Assembly (NCBI GenBank): GCA_949316235.1 | Contig: OX438755.1 | Coordinates: 17,746,151 to 17,810,150 of the forward strand | DNA: 64,000 nt | Source of the DNA: Oegoconia quadripuncta | Taxonomy: Eukaryota > Arthropoda > Insecta > Lepidoptera > Autostichidae | Reading direction: 5' to 3' | Shown: positions 30,619 through 41,238 of the stretch, piece by piece | Position numbering within the stretch: the stretch's first letter is position 1 | Layout: each line of letters starts with the position of its first letter | Program-made: the position numbers and the translations under genes | The notes under the pieces: model-generated | Database searches by the model: none | What the model was told of the DNA's origin: nothing | Seen by the model: the letters and a program-made list of their open reading frames with translations, nothing else

Positions 30619-33547
30619 AAAACAAATTTTGAATTCCTTGCGTCTTTAAATGTAAAAAAAATTATTACTTGTGCTTTTGGTTATTCACATTGCTTATCAA
30701 GTGATGAAAATAACTATATCCATAATTTGAATAGGTTACAAACTAATATGATATTCTATAATGACAAATTTAAATTTTTTGACACTAATAAGTTTATTAG
30801 GAATCTTGTTTTAACGAAAGATAAACTATATCTTATTGAACTTTCATCTGTGGAGTTGGAGAACTACATTGTTATTTGCGTCTACAGACCTCCTTATGTT
30901 TACAATTTTAATTTGTTTGAGTCGGTCATGGAAGATGTGCTAAAACTAGTAACTAGAGGGACAAAGTCAGTTATAGTCTGTGGTGATTTTAATGTAGATT
31001 TGCTGGAGCAGAAGTCGTTAACTACTCGAATAATAAGTTTATTTAAGTCTTTTAATTTAAACAACGTATTCCTAGAGCCTACTAGAATCACTGAATCTAC
31101 AGCCACTTGCATAGATAACTTTTTCTGTAACTGTAATTTCATTGATCAGTCTATACTAAACTGTTTAAGGTCTGATCACTGTGGGCAACTTGTTGCTTTT
31201 CCGTTAATTAAGTTATCCAATCCCACAGTAGAATTCATTACTAGACCTATACCTGCAGAAAAAGTAGAAATGTATAAAGAAGTTTTGCTGAATAAATTAC
31301 CTTTACCTTCGTCTGAAACAATTGACTGTGATAAATTTTATACAGATTTCTTCAATGTTTTGAATAAAGAGTTTGAACAGATCTTTCAAATTAAAAAAGT
31401 TAAAAATACCAATAAATTTAAAAACAGTAACTGGGCCACGAAAGGTATTCGAATAAGTAGAGATAAGTTGTTTCAGCTCTATGAAGATAGGACAATTAGG
31501 CAGGATGACCTAGAGTTCTGCGAATTTGTTAAAAATTATTCAAAAATATTTAAAAAAGTTTGTATTACTGCTAAGTCCAGATACATTAGTAATATTGTAA
31601 ATATTGCTGATAATAAGGTTAAAGCAGTCTGAAAGGTTATAAATAGGGAAACGTCATGTGTTAAAGAACGTGACAATGGATATTCAATTAAAATTGATAA
31701 TAGAATTATCAATCGCGATATAGAAGTAGCTCAGCATTTTGAAAATTTTTTTGTAAATATTCCAGTCAAAACTACTGAAATACTAGATTCATCACCAATT
31801 CGTGCTAAATCATTGATGGTAGCTAATGTAAAAAAATGCCACACTATTCTTAAATTTAGGTATGTTGACCCTCTCGAAGTTATAAAGGCTTTCAAAACGC
31901 TAAAGTTAAAAAAAGCTGAAGATGTCTGGGGCATGTCGGTAAAGCTGTTGAGTCATATTGTCACTACGATCGCTCCTTACTTAGCCTTCATTTTCAATGC
32001 GAGTATTGATCAAGGTGTCTTTCCTGAACTGATGAAACATAGTAAGGTTGTACCTCTTTTTAAATCAGGATGTAAAAACGATCTCAATAATTACAGGCCC
32101 ATCTCCATTCTACCTGTACTTAGTAAAATTTTTGAGAAACTTATTCTGGGTCAAATATTGTGTCATTTCAATACAAATGGACTACTACATGATAAACAGT
32201 TTGGCTTCACTAACGGTCGCTCGACAACGGATGCCGGTGTAGCTCTAATTAAAAATATTTATAATGCCTGGGAAGATCGCAGCGATGCAATCGGTGTGTT
32301 TTGCGATCTTTCAAAAGCATTCGATTGTGTGGATCACAAAACGCTTTTATTTAAATTAGAACATTATGGGGTGCACGGCAAAGCCCTCGACTTATTAACT
32401 TCTTATTTAGAAAATAGAATTCAAAAAGTTCAAGTAAATCTGGAAAAATCTTCAGTTATGGATGTATTTATTTACAAAAAAAAATGTATTTGTGTAATAT
32501 ATCAACCATCTGGTATCCACAACACAAGCCTATAGTTGCTTACTGTGGAACTAGATGGCGCTGTGTGTATGTCTATGGATATTTATTTATTTATTTATTT
32601 TATCCTTTGTGAACATGGGAGTGCCTCAAGGATCAATTCTAGGTCCTTTTATGTTTTTAGTTTATATTAATGACTTGCCTTATTTAGTTCGGAACCTGGT
32701 TGATATTGTGTTGTTTGCTGATGACACTTCATTTATATTTAAAATAAAGAGAGGGTCGAATGATATTGACGATGTAAATGATACTCTTTCACAGGTTTCG
32801 AACTGGTTTACTGTGAATAATTTAGTTCTAAATGCTAAGAAAACCAAATGTATTAAGTTTTCCTTACCTAATGTAGGGCAGGGGGAAAACAACCTAAAGT
32901 TGAATAGTGAACCATTGGAATTTGTTGAGAACACTGTTTTTCTTGGCATCACTTTGGACTCCACACTACAGTGGAGGTCGCATATTGAGACACTTGCGAG
33001 CAGGCTCAGTTCAGCTGCTTATGCTGTTCGTAAGATTAGACAACTTACTGACATTAAAACAGCGAGGCTCGTTTATTTTAGCTACTTTCATAGCATTATG
33101 TCTTATGGTATACTACTGTGGGGTAGAGGTGCAGATATTCAAACAATATTTGTTCTACAAAAAAGAGCAATCAGAGCAATATATAAATTACGCTGCCGTG
33201 ATTCTCTAAGAGATCTGTTTAAAGAAATAAGTATTTTAACTGTTGCATCCCAATATATATATGACAGTATAATGTATGTACGCAAAAATATATGCCTATT
33301 TCGCAAACATTCTGATAATCATAATTTGAATACTAGAAACAAAAATAAAATTGAAATTCCACAATTTAGACTTAGCAAGGTTAGCACATCCTTTGTGGGA
33401 CACAGCATACGCTTTTACAATAAAATACCAGAACATGTATTGAGTTTAACAGAGCAGAAATTTAAACGCCACATTAAAGAAACTCTGTGTAAGAAGGGTT
33501 ATTACAGGATAGATGATTATTTAGGCGATAAGGAGGTCTGGTGTTAG
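30619..33547 (+). pseudogene. LINE ORF2: partial endonuclease plus reverse transcriptase
   Basis: Would nick target DNA and reverse-transcribe the element RNA. Visible motifs: VYRPP and CGDFNVDLL, then SDHCGQ (C-terminal half of an APE-type endonuclease). Next come NNYRPISILPVLSKIFEK, FGFTNGRSTTDA, CDLSKAFDCVDH (motif A), MGVPQGSILGP (motif B) and LFADDTSF (motif C, catalytic FADD), followed by LGITLD and the C-terminal RAIRAIYKL...GYYRIDDYLGD to the TAG near 33546. Damage: the N-terminal half of the endonuclease is deleted, ORF1's esterase being fused straight to it near FFDTNKFI/RNLVL; an in-frame TGA at 31630-31632 stands where W is expected (KAV-stop-KVINRE); and a SINE-C fragment is inserted at 32461-32602 between motifs A and B, shifting the frame. 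Otherwise well preserved. Confidence 0.8.
32461..32602 (+). mobile_element. SINE-C 3' part inserted in LINE ORF2
   Basis: Begins GATGTATTTATTTAC, contains ATCAACCATCTGGTATCCAC and ACTAGATGGCGCTGTGTGTA, ends (TTTA)n. LINE sequence resumes with CCTTTGTGAACATGGGAGTG. Confidence 0.8.
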
Positions 33548-33977
33548 CTGGTCGTTATGTTAATTGCTATTGTTTTGTAATTATGTAATATAAGATGTAG
33601 TATTGTTGTAAGGATGGAGACTAGTTGAAAAGATGTATTGTTGCGGAGTTTCTTGTCGCTTCTTCTCCCTAACCATAACACCTTGTGAAGCGATGTAGTT
33701 AAAAAAAGAAAAATAGCATGTTGACTTTCAATAAGTGATATTTTTGTATCCTACATTGAATAAAATATTTTTGATTTTGATTTTGATATTCTTATAACTT
33801 AAGAAATAAAACATTTCATTTTAACAATGAAAAGAAATGCAAATTGGAGCTTATGAGGATTGTAGCCAACTTAAATAGAATATTAATGTGTGATAGGTTC
33901 AGACACGTCATGTATAAATATAGGTACAGTCGGCGTCATATAGTTATTCATGCAGGGCTGTTTTATATGGTTAACTA

Positions 33978-34160
33978 GCTTTCCACCCGCGGCTTCGCTT
34001 GCGTGGAAAACTTTATCGCGGAAATTTGGTTAGCCCGCGGGATCTACTCGGGATCGGGATAAAAAATATCCTATGTCTTAATCCAGGGTAAGTACTAACC
34101 TAATAACGTACGGGCGAAGAAAGAAACCTTACTGAAATCGGTTGTTTCTCATTTAGTTAA
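33978..34160 (+). repeat. Interspersed repeat L, best-preserved 5' part
   Basis: CCACCCGCGGCTTCGCTTGC, ACTTTATCGCGGAAATTTGG, TCGGGATAAAAAATATCCTA, TTAATCCAGGGTAAGTACTA. Confidence 0.6.
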
Positions 34161-34317
34161 ATCTTCACATCAATATTACTTGGGCATATGTTATGGCATC
34201 GTTAATTTATGTCGAATTCCAGCCCAATGAGGTTTGCCATCCTTGATCTAGTTCATGGCCGACCATCGCTACCTCCACTGGTCATCGCTCGCCATTCAAA
34301 AACTAATGAATATTATA

Positions 34318-34415
34318 AATATTTTGGACACTTAAACCAATTCTTTAGTCGCAAACTAAGCAAAGCTTGTACTATGGAAACTAGATAACGGATAAACATA
34401 CATCTATGAGCCAAG
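34318..34415 (-). mobile_element. SINE-B 3' fragment
   Basis: On the minus strand: TATGTTTATCCGTTATCTAG, CAAGCTTTGCTTAGTTTGCG, ending AAGTGTCCAAAATATT. Confidence 0.6.
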
Positions 34416-34471
34416 AGAAAAAACTACTCGCATACTATCAATCAATCAATCAAATACTCCTTATAACCCGT

Positions 34472-34658
34472 TACATGTGTACCCGAGTTATGGATGTTTT
34501 CATTTATAATAAGTATTTATTTACAAAAAAAAATGTATTTATGTAGTATATCAACCATCTGGTATCCACAACACAAGCTTATAGTTGCTTACTGTGGAAC
34601 TAGATGGCGCTGTGTGTATGTCTAAGGATATTTATTATTATTATTATTATTATTATTA
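34472..34658 (+). mobile_element. SINE-C 3' two thirds with (ATT)n tail
   Basis: ACATGTGTACCCGAGTTATG (central domain), ATCAACCATCTGGTATCCAC, AACTAGATGGCGCTGTGTGT, then a (TTA)n microsatellite at 34631-34658. Confidence 0.75.
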
Positions 34659-35171
34659 CACAATTAACAAAAGCTACATGAAGAATACAGCGTACATCAT
34701 TAATCGCACAAAAAGATCTAACAGCGATCTCTTCCAGGCAAACCTCAGGGTAAAGACAAGCTACTAGTAGATGAGGTTTGCACTAATAGTAGCAATACGG
34801 GTGCATTCTATAGTTGGTAATTATTATATAACGTAAAGATAAAAATACATAAACTAAGCCTACAAACTATAACTAGATATACTCGCATACTATTTCGCAA
34901 TCGCCAGCTAATCCATGGTTGTCTCCATAAATCCGTCACATTTTTAGCGTGGGATTGCATTTCTTATAAACACGTCAACATGTCGTACAGAATCAAATAA
35001 TGCACGGGCCAGCTATATTGTGACATGTGACAACCCTGTTGGAATCGTGTGATAAATTCAGCGAGCAAGTTATTATTCAGAACGAGCGAAGGCCACAGCC
35101 GAGTTCGCCTGTCGCGCCGTGAAATAATAATGTCAGCCCGAATTCATGCGATGATGCACGAATGCCCTTCG
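34659..35171. other. No gene recognised
   Basis: Nothing recognised. Confidence 0.5.
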
Positions 35172-35179
35172 GTCTCATA

Positions 35180-35530
35180 TAGGGTTGCTAGATGGTCGGG
35201 ATTCGTCTGGATTCTCCCGACATTTCATATTTCCTCCGGACAAAATATAAATTGTCCTGACAAACAGTTTATTAGAATTTAAGCTAAATTAGATTGAATT
35301 TTGATTCAAATTGTTTAATTCTTTAAATGGTGAAGTCTATAAAATCCAATGGATCATAAAGGTAGTAATGTAAACATTGATTGCAGTGAGTCTTCATTTT
35401 ATATTTATATAATTGATTAAAATAAATTATTTTGGAGTAACCTGTTAATAAAAAATAAAATTACGACTCTTAAATCCTGACCTTTTTAAAATTTGTCCAC
35501 ATAATGTGATTTTCCTATCTGGCAACTCTA
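35180..35530. mobile_element. hAT-type MITE with perfect 8-bp target duplication
   Basis: 351 bp between GTCTCATA (35172-35179) and GTCTCATA (35531-35538). Ends TAGGGTTGCTAGAT and, inverted, TAGAGTTGCCAGATAGG. The interior is AT-rich and non-coding. Confidence 0.75.
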
Positions 35531-35538
35531 GTCTCATA

Positions 35539-35854
35539 CTGGACGAGCCGAGTTATTCCAACAATAGAAACTGTTGAAAAATATGAAATCTATAGTTTTG
35601 ATTTGAACGAGCCGATAACGATTTAAAAATCATACGCCATCATAAGCGTGCCACAGGATAAAACAGGCGAGGCCATAATTAGTTGAAAGGAAAAGTTTCA
35701 GTAAGAATTTTAAAGGTTTTTATTATATTATTTATTTATTTTATATTAAAATGGACTCTCAAAAAAAACCTTGAATTCGAAATAGCGACTGGAAGCTGGA
35801 TCCTCATCAAACTCGAGTTAAGATCAGTTTTAGGGGTCAACGGGGTTGGAAAAA
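35539..35854. other. No gene recognised
   Basis: The long open frame starting at 35683 is low-complexity and crosses the LINE tail at 35855, so it is not called. Confidence 0.5.
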
Positions 35855-35985
35855 TTATTTATTTATTTATTTTATCATTTATTGCACACAAGAAAAAAAC
35901 ATACAGATACAACATAATAGAGACGACACAACAGGTTCTGCTTATTTCTACAATGAAATTTCTTCCAGCAGACCTACGAAAGAGA
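35855..35985 (-). mobile_element. LINE 3' tail, family K
   Basis: The minus strand reads GTAGGTCTGCTGGAAGAAAT, GTAGAAATAAGCAGAACCTG, TGTGCAATAAATGATAAA and (AATA)n. The same tail is on the plus strand at 63405-63525. Confidence 0.6.
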
Positions 35986-36344
35986 TTATTATTATATACA
36001 CTACGCAATTATCTATTATATACTCTGTTTATTTATTCCAACTCGTGTATCAGTTGTATCCCATCAAAAACATTTCATGTAAAAATGTGTGGCCAAAGAC
36101 TTGGAAATCGTTTCACTCATAAAAAGTTATGAGATCTGACGTTGAGCCAAGCGCCCTGAATAACTCTATTTATTAATTACAGAAAGTTGTTATAAGGTTT
36201 AGTCGATTCGCGGAAGCAATATTTATTGCAAATTATCAAAATTAATCTGAGCCATGAAGAAGAAGGTGGCTTTTTAGCCTCCGAGCTAGGACGCGGATAG
36301 ACAGACTGATGTGACGAAACTAAAAGCGTTCCTTGTTTCTATTA
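35986..36344. other. No gene recognised
   Basis: Nothing recognised. Confidence 0.5.
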
Positions 36345-36519
36345 GTGTGCCTGCCCACACGACCGACTTTTTGTAGGACCGATTTTTTCCTCAATACTTT
36401 TATCACCGATGTTGTGACCGATTTTTTGTAGGACGTGGGCGTTGAACATAGCAATCAGTACGTTCCATTCTTCTCCGACAAAAAATCGGTCACCGATTAT
36501 CGGCCGTGGGCGGGCAGCC
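36345..36519. mobile_element. Small Harbinger-type MITE
   Basis: 175 bp, flanked by TTA (36342-36344 and 36520-36522). Ends GTGTGCCTGCCCACAC and, inverted, GGCTGCCCGCCCACGG. Internal ACCGATTTTTTG words face each other. Confidence 0.6.
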
Positions 36520-36522
36520 TTA

Positions 36523-37194
36523 GATTAGGAGAATCTTGGTTTTTGTTGTAGTATGTCGTAATTATACTATACATAGTACGTATTTGAATTACGAACTGTT
36601 TTACTTCTCTACTATCAAAAGCATCCAAACACAAAGCTTTCAGCCATCGTGATTCACCCCCACTGCATTCGTCACATTTAAAAAAGGAAAACTTTATGAA
36701 AAAATTGTTGACTACCGAAGCCTAAAAAGCAAAGTCTTTTTATATAATATTTTATGCTACATAATACCACGGTCGGAGTCTCATTAAGCTCGACTTCTCT
36801 TGAGCAATGAAGTCTTATTCTAAGGAAACGACTCTTGTAATTTGACAACCTATATACCCTTAATAAGACTCTTGCAAGACTAGGGCCAAGGGGCTTGCAT
36901 AATAGCACTTTATTGATTTAAAATCTATATTAAATTGAAGTATTCTGAACGTTATCGCTATTAGTTCGGACTGCCACTTCCAGAGATGCTGGGTGGAGAA
37001 GGTCACAGGTCTAAAAAAATAAATGAATAAACATTCTTATAAGTAAATTAAAACTAACCATATACTATAAAATAATATATGCTTCATATAAAAAAAATCC
37101 CCATCATTCATAGTTTTTAAACAAAATATTAAAAAGTGGAGCTATGATTCGCTTTGAGTTTAAAACTGATCTCGACGTCTGTATGTATTTATTT
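36523..37194. other. No gene recognised
   Basis: The minus-strand open frame at 36678-36908 has no identifiable motif. Confidence 0.45.
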
Positions 37195-37370
37195 GATCAT
37201 CTCAGCCTGTAAACATCCCACTGCAGGGATATAGGCCTTCCCTCGTATATGAGGGAGCATGGGCCGTAGTCCACCATGCAGGTTTCCTTACGATGTTTTC
37301 CTTCAGCGTTTAAGAGCAGTCGGATAAATGCACGTAAGTAATTAAATTGAGTTTAAAAACTCATTGGAAC
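37195..37370. repeat. LINE-derived 3' repeat, RTE-like
   Basis: CATCCCACTGCAGGGATATA and GGCCTTCCCTCGTATATGAG recur in part at 37430-37462 in the same orientation. The 'cag-tcc-actgc-ggg' form is common at LINE 3' ends. Confidence 0.35.
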
Positions 37371-37444
37371 ATGGCCTGCCTGGGAACGAACCCGGACCGG
37401 ACCCGGATGGGAACGAACTCAGCTCGTAAACATCCTACTGCAGG

Positions 37445-37605
37445 GATATAGGCCTTCCCTATGAGCCCCATATATGACCTGGAGCCGCTTATGCGTTCCC
37501 AGGTCCTGTTTACTGCCGAGGAAGGTCGCCGCGGGGTTTTGGTCTCGTCGTCCCCCAGGCGAGTGGTGTGCAAAACGCATTTCCCGGCGTAAAAAAAAAG
37601 GTGCT
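37445..37605 (+). mobile_element. Poly-A LINE tail, GC-rich family
   Basis: TCGTCGTCCCCCAGGCGAGT, AACGCATTTCCCGGCG, then A9. The same tail occurs inverted in the insertion at 39316-39560. Upstream coding-like words (AEEGRRGVLVSSSPRR) suggest the end of an ORF. Confidence 0.55.
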
Positions 37606-37687
37606 CATATTGCAGTCCTAAAAGATTTTTTTTATTCATTTTAACAAACTTTAACTCCAATAATAATAACTTAATAACGTTTAACTT

Positions 37688-37728
37688 GATGAATACGAAC
37701 ATTTATTCCCGAGTCATGGATGTTTTTT
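37688..37728 (+). repeat. SINE central-domain fragment
   Basis: TGAATACGAACATTTATTCC and CGAGTCATGGATG, the domain shared by SINE-B and SINE-C. Confidence 0.5.
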
Positions 37729-38028
37729 TAGATAAAGCCTTTATTTGTTTTCACAATTGCACACACATACATTTAGCTTATATATATTGATACACAGATA
37801 AGGTAACACATCAACAACAATAACATAATATTGTAACACTAACGCATGTGTGTGCTGCAACAGTACAAATGGGTCATAGCTCAGTGTATTAGATTGCTCA
37901 TTGAGCAAAACACTGATTTTCAGCTCTCCCCTAAGGAGCAGAGCAACTTGGAACCTAAACCAGAGGAAGTAATAAGTAAATAGCAATTTTGAGACTCTTG
38001 AAATAGTCATTGATGAGTGATAGTATTT
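37729..38028. other. No gene recognised
   Basis: Nothing recognised. Confidence 0.5.
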
Positions 38029-38360
38029 CTTTTTTATGCACAACGACTTGGTACTTCACCTCAATTACACCTGATGTTAAGTGAAGATGAGGGCGAAGGT
38101 GGAAGCGTACTGACCCGGAAACCCCAACACATTTGGGGGGACTGGTTATATTATCTTTGACAACCGGAACACAACAATGCTATCAACATTGCTGCTTGGC
38201 GGCAGATTTAGATAAGGTGGTGGTAGCTAGCCAGGCGAACATTTAAAATGCCTTACCACCAACCAAACCGAGTACTTAAACATGTACCCCGCTGGGGATC
38301 GAACCCGCGACCTCCGAATCGTAAACCCAATGTTGTTTACATTGAGCCACGGAGGTGGTT
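38029..38360 (-). mobile_element. SINE-A, full length
   Basis: One of the best copies: head GAGCCACGGAGGTGGTT (inverted), intact B-box (GGGGATCGAACCCGCG), the GGCGGCAGATTTAGATAAGG middle, tail and A-tract. Confidence 0.85.
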
Positions 38361-38369
38361 AAATAAATA

Positions 38370-38447
38370 AAGTATATATTTATGTATGCTTTGCATAGGT
38401 TGGGACTAGATGATCGGTGTAAGTGTCCGAAATATATTTAAATATAT
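38370..38447 (+). mobile_element. SINE-B 3' fragment
   Basis: GGGACTAGATGATCGGTGTA then AGTGTCCGAAATAT. Confidence 0.55.
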
Positions 38448-38737
38448 TTTGGTTTGGCCGCCGTGGTTTACTTTTTTGTGACGTAACCTCTATAACACTT
38501 GGACTATCACTGCTATCTAACGTTATCTCAAATCTAGCCGTATGGGTGGCATGAGGGAATAAAGAATCCCATATACGTACGCACGAAAAACTCACCCAGA
38601 ACTGTCATTTGATTTGCAACTCTCTTACAAATAATCTCGTACAACCCAACTTACCTGAAAAAAAAAAACGAAAATGTTATTGTAAAACAATTGATGGAAA
38701 TTGATGCTAAATATAAAATACGAATATACAATTATAA

Positions 38738-39069
38738 CCGCCTCCGTGGCTCAATGTAAACAACATTGGGTTTACGATTCGGAGGTCGCGGGTTCGATCC
38801 CCAGCGGGGTACATGTTTAAGTACTCGGTTTGGTTGGTGGTAGGGCATTTTAAATGTCCGCCTGGTTAGCTACCACTATCTTATCTAAATTTGCCGCCAA
38901 GCAGCAATGTTAATAGCATTGTTGTGTTCCGGTTGTCAGAGATAAGATAGCCAGTCCTCCAAATGTGTTGGAGTTTCCGAGTCAGTACGCTTCCACCATC
39001 GACCTCATCTTCACTTAGCATCAGGTGTGATTGAGGTCAAGTACCAACCGGTTGTGCATAAAAAAAAAC
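38738..39069 (+). mobile_element. SINE-A, full length, reference copy
   Basis: CCGCCTCCGTGGCTCAATGT (A-box), GTCGCGGGTTCGATCCCCAG (B-box), a tRNA-unrelated body, then CATCAGGTGTGATTGAGGTC, GTTGTGCATA and A9. The tRNA source is not identified. It is head-to-head with the copy at 38029-38360, 377 bp apart. Confidence 0.9.
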
Positions 39070-39315
39070 ACTTTATCTAAATAAAAATAGTTTCATTAAA
39101 TCACGACAGAATGTGACCGCTCTATAACCATATTCTTGTTCTACTAACGCTAATGTCCAGCTGTACACGTGGAATGTGAGTGCTGATCTCGCGCCCGAAA
39201 TCCCCCAAGTTGAGTGTGTGTGTCCAGTCTTACAGCTAAGTGTAGCGACACACCTGCAGAAAGTACGGCGCCGAGAGTTCGGCTGAATACGTTCGCAATG
39301 TTTCGCAAGTAACCT

Positions 39316-39560
39316 TTTTTTTTTTTTTTTTTTTTTTTTCTTTCGCGGGGAAATGCGTTACGCGTACCGCTTGCCTGGGGGACGGCGAGACGGTTATGTG
39401 GGACTCCCCTCCCTAACGGGAGGGATACCCACTAAGGGGAGGCCCGTTCCCGGAGGGCGGCTAGCGCGCCCTCCACGGGGGGCGCTGTCGAGTCTCACAC
39501 CGCGATCAGCGGGCGGTATGAGGCGCGACAGGGCCCGATGCGACGACACCCCCCCGGTCG
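39316..39560 (-). mobile_element. Poly-A LINE 3' end with perfect 16-bp target duplication
   Basis: GTTTCGCAAGTAACCT stands at 39300-39315 and 39561-39576. The 245-bp insert reads, on the minus strand, GC-rich sequence ending GTAACGCATTTCCCCGCG and a poly-A of more than 20. It is 5'-truncated, with no ORF long enough to class it, and is the same family as 37445-37605. Confidence 0.8.
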
Positions 39561-39652
39561 GTTTCGCAAGTAACCTATGACACATTGAACTAGAAGCCGC
39601 GCCCGCATAATTGCGCGTTCGGTGCGTTTGGAGTGTCTCCAGTATAATTCAG

Positions 39653-39936
39653 CTTCAGATAACCTGTTTGGTGTGGTGGTTACAAACTCTGCTACTATAC
39701 CGAAAGGTCGCGGGTTCGAATCCCGCTAGGGGCTTATGTTCGTATGATGAATACAGACATGTGTTCCCGAGTAATGGATGTTTTTCATTAATACATGTAT
39801 TTATTTACAAAAAAAAATGTATTTGTGTAGCTTATCAACCATCTGGTATGCATGACACAAGCCTAGATGCTTACTGTGGACCTACATAGCGGTGTGTGTA
39901 TGTGCAAAGATATTTATTTATTTATTATTTTATTAG
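39653..39936 (+). mobile_element. SINE-C, full length
   Basis: ACCTGTTTGGTGTGGTGGTT (A-box), GTCGCGGGTTCGAATCCCGC (B-box), central domain (TGATGAATACAGACATGTGT, CCGAGTAATGGATG), ATCAACCATCTGGTATGCAT and a (ATTT)n tail. ATAATTCAG at 39644-39652 and 39937-39945 is its target duplication. Confidence 0.85.
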
Positions 39937-40139
39937 ATAATTCAGTCGCCGAACTGTCGTATCCGCCGCAGTATTTTTCGCACGTGTGTCCCTACACTAA
40001 ATGCAAGCAAGGCAATACTTAATTTAACCACTGGCTCCTAAATTAGGATATCACTGTACCTCAGGAGCCAATAACAGACGTCTTAGCTTTAGAATTATTT
40101 ATTTTGTACTATCTAATCTAACTATATGACCATAGAGGA

Positions 40140-40375
40140 ATAACACTACCCATATGACTAATATTATAAATGCGAAAGTGTGGATGTTTGTTTGTTTGTT
40201 GTTCAATGGATTTTGGAGTTTGGATGAAATTTGGTATATAAGTAGGATATGACCTGGAATAAGATATAGGATTTTTATCCCGATAAAGTGATTAGTTCCC
40301 GCGGGATAACCTAAATTCCGCGACAAAGTTATTCCACGCATGCGAAGCCGCGGACAGGAAGCTAGTTCGAAATAA
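40140..40375 (-). repeat. Interspersed repeat L, full order preserved
   Basis: Minus strand: CTTCCTGTCCGCGGCTTCGC, TTTGTCGCGGAATTTAGGTT, TCCCGCGGGAACTAATCACT, TTATCGGGATAAAAATCCTA, CAAACATCCACACTTTCGCA, TTTATAATATTAGTC. Confidence 0.65.
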
Positions 40376-40723
40376 AGAGAAAGAGACAATTTTGAAGATA
40401 TTCAAAGACCTATTCTGATGATAAGTCCTCCCTATGCACTCGTGGCGCAGTCGCATTCTCGGTTTATTTTCAATTAAATAAGTAAGCAATATCTAACGCG
40501 ACCAATCTTTGGATGGGTGACCACAAGTGGCATTTTCAGACGAGTGTTTCTGTGCTTCGGACGGCACAATAAACAGTCCGTGCTTTCGAGCGAAGGCGTC
40601 GTTGAGCTAAGACTGTCTGGCCAGTCTATTCACCAATCTTTAGTGGGCCCAAGTGGAGGATTATGATACCGTAGAGTCCGGATGAGTGAAAAACAGGCTA
40701 TAAAATTCGACACGTTCCTCTTC
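40376..40723. other. No gene; possible LINE 3' scrap
   Basis: CTTTGGATGGGTGACCAC at 40507 and GTGCTTCGGACGGCAC at 40551 look like a LINE 3' UTR, but I cannot assign a family. Confidence 0.35.
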
Positions 40724-41053
40724 TTTTTTTTTAATTTTTTATCCACAACGGGTTAGCACTTAACCTCAATCACACCTGATGTTAAGGCCGAAGGTGGTAG
40801 CGTATTGACCCGGAAACCACATCTTATTTGGGGGTCTGGCTATCTTATCTCTGACAACCGGAACACAACAATGCTATTAACACTGCTGTTTGGCGGCAGA
40901 TTTAGATAAGATGGTGGTAGCTAGCCAGGCGGACATTTAATATGGCCTACCACCACCAACCAAACCGAGTACTAAATATGTACCCCGCTGGGGTTCGAAC
41001 CCGCGACCTCCGATATGTAAACCAAATGTTGTTTACATTGAGCCACGGAGGCG
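40724..41053 (-). mobile_element. SINE-A, near full length
   Basis: Head and B-box (GGGGTTCGAACCCGCG, inverted) present. A deletion removes TGAAGATGAGG in the tail region. Confidence 0.8.
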
Positions 41054-41064
41054 AATATTCAATC

Positions 41065-41168
41065 TCATCATAATATCAGCAACAGGACGTCCACTGGTGA
41101 ACATTATCTCATACTTAATACATGTTGATTGTTCTCCAAAAACAGAATAAATAAATAATTGATATTTA
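41065..41168 (-). repeat. LINE-like 3' repeat, copy 1
   Basis: The inverse of 44735-44850. Minus strand: TTTTTGGAGAACAATCAACA, AATGTTCACCAGTGGACGTC, CTGTTGCTGATATTATGATG. The 'agtggacgtcctgttgctgat' style is typical of RTE-type LINE ends. Confidence 0.5.
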
Positions 41169-41191
41169 TTTATTCTCTTTTGATGATGATT

Positions 41192-41238
41192 GGCTAGCTA
41201 AGCCAGGCGGACATTTAATATGCCCTACCACCAACCAA
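41192..41238 (-). mobile_element. SINE-A scrap
   Basis: GGCTAGCTAAGCCAGGCGGA and GCCCTACCACCAACCAA, about 45 bp. Confidence 0.5.

Larger units (their letters stand above)
30179..33790 (+). mobile_element. CR1/L2-group non-LTR retrotransposon, defective
   Basis: Order along the element: esterase-like ORF1 remnant, C-terminal half of the endonuclease, reverse transcriptase, a C-terminal region, then a 3' UTR with its own version of the GTTTCTTGTCGCTTCTTCTC block. The 3' end is a TGATTT-type tandem repeat (TTTGATTTTGATTTTGATAT) rather than poly-A, as in CR1/L2-type elements. The left boundary is a junction with another copy's 3' UTR. Lesions are listed under its ORFs. Confidence 0.75.
39236..40001. 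mobile_element. MITE carrying two later insertions
   Basis: Arms of about 55 bp: left CTAAGTGTAGCGACACAC...GAGTTCGGCTGAAT; right, inverted, TTTAGTGTAGGGACACAC...CAGTTCGGCGACTGAAT. Without the LINE (39316-39560) and SINE-C (39653-39936) insertions and their duplications the element is roughly 220 bp. No clear target duplication was found for the MITE itself. Confidence 0.6.

Noticed and set aside
35683..36132. 149-codon plus-strand frame
   Set aside because: It is low-complexity and runs through a LINE 3' tail (35855-35985) that also occurs inverted at 63405-63525.
38738..38830. tRNA gene suggested by A-box and B-box
   Set aside because: It is the head of a SINE-A present in many copies; no acceptor stem or anticodon arm could be folded. 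The same applies to SINE-B and SINE-C heads.
40140..40375. Helitron assignment for repeat L
   Set aside because: No TC start, 3' CTRR hairpin or A-T insertion site could be shown, so it is left as an unclassified repeat.
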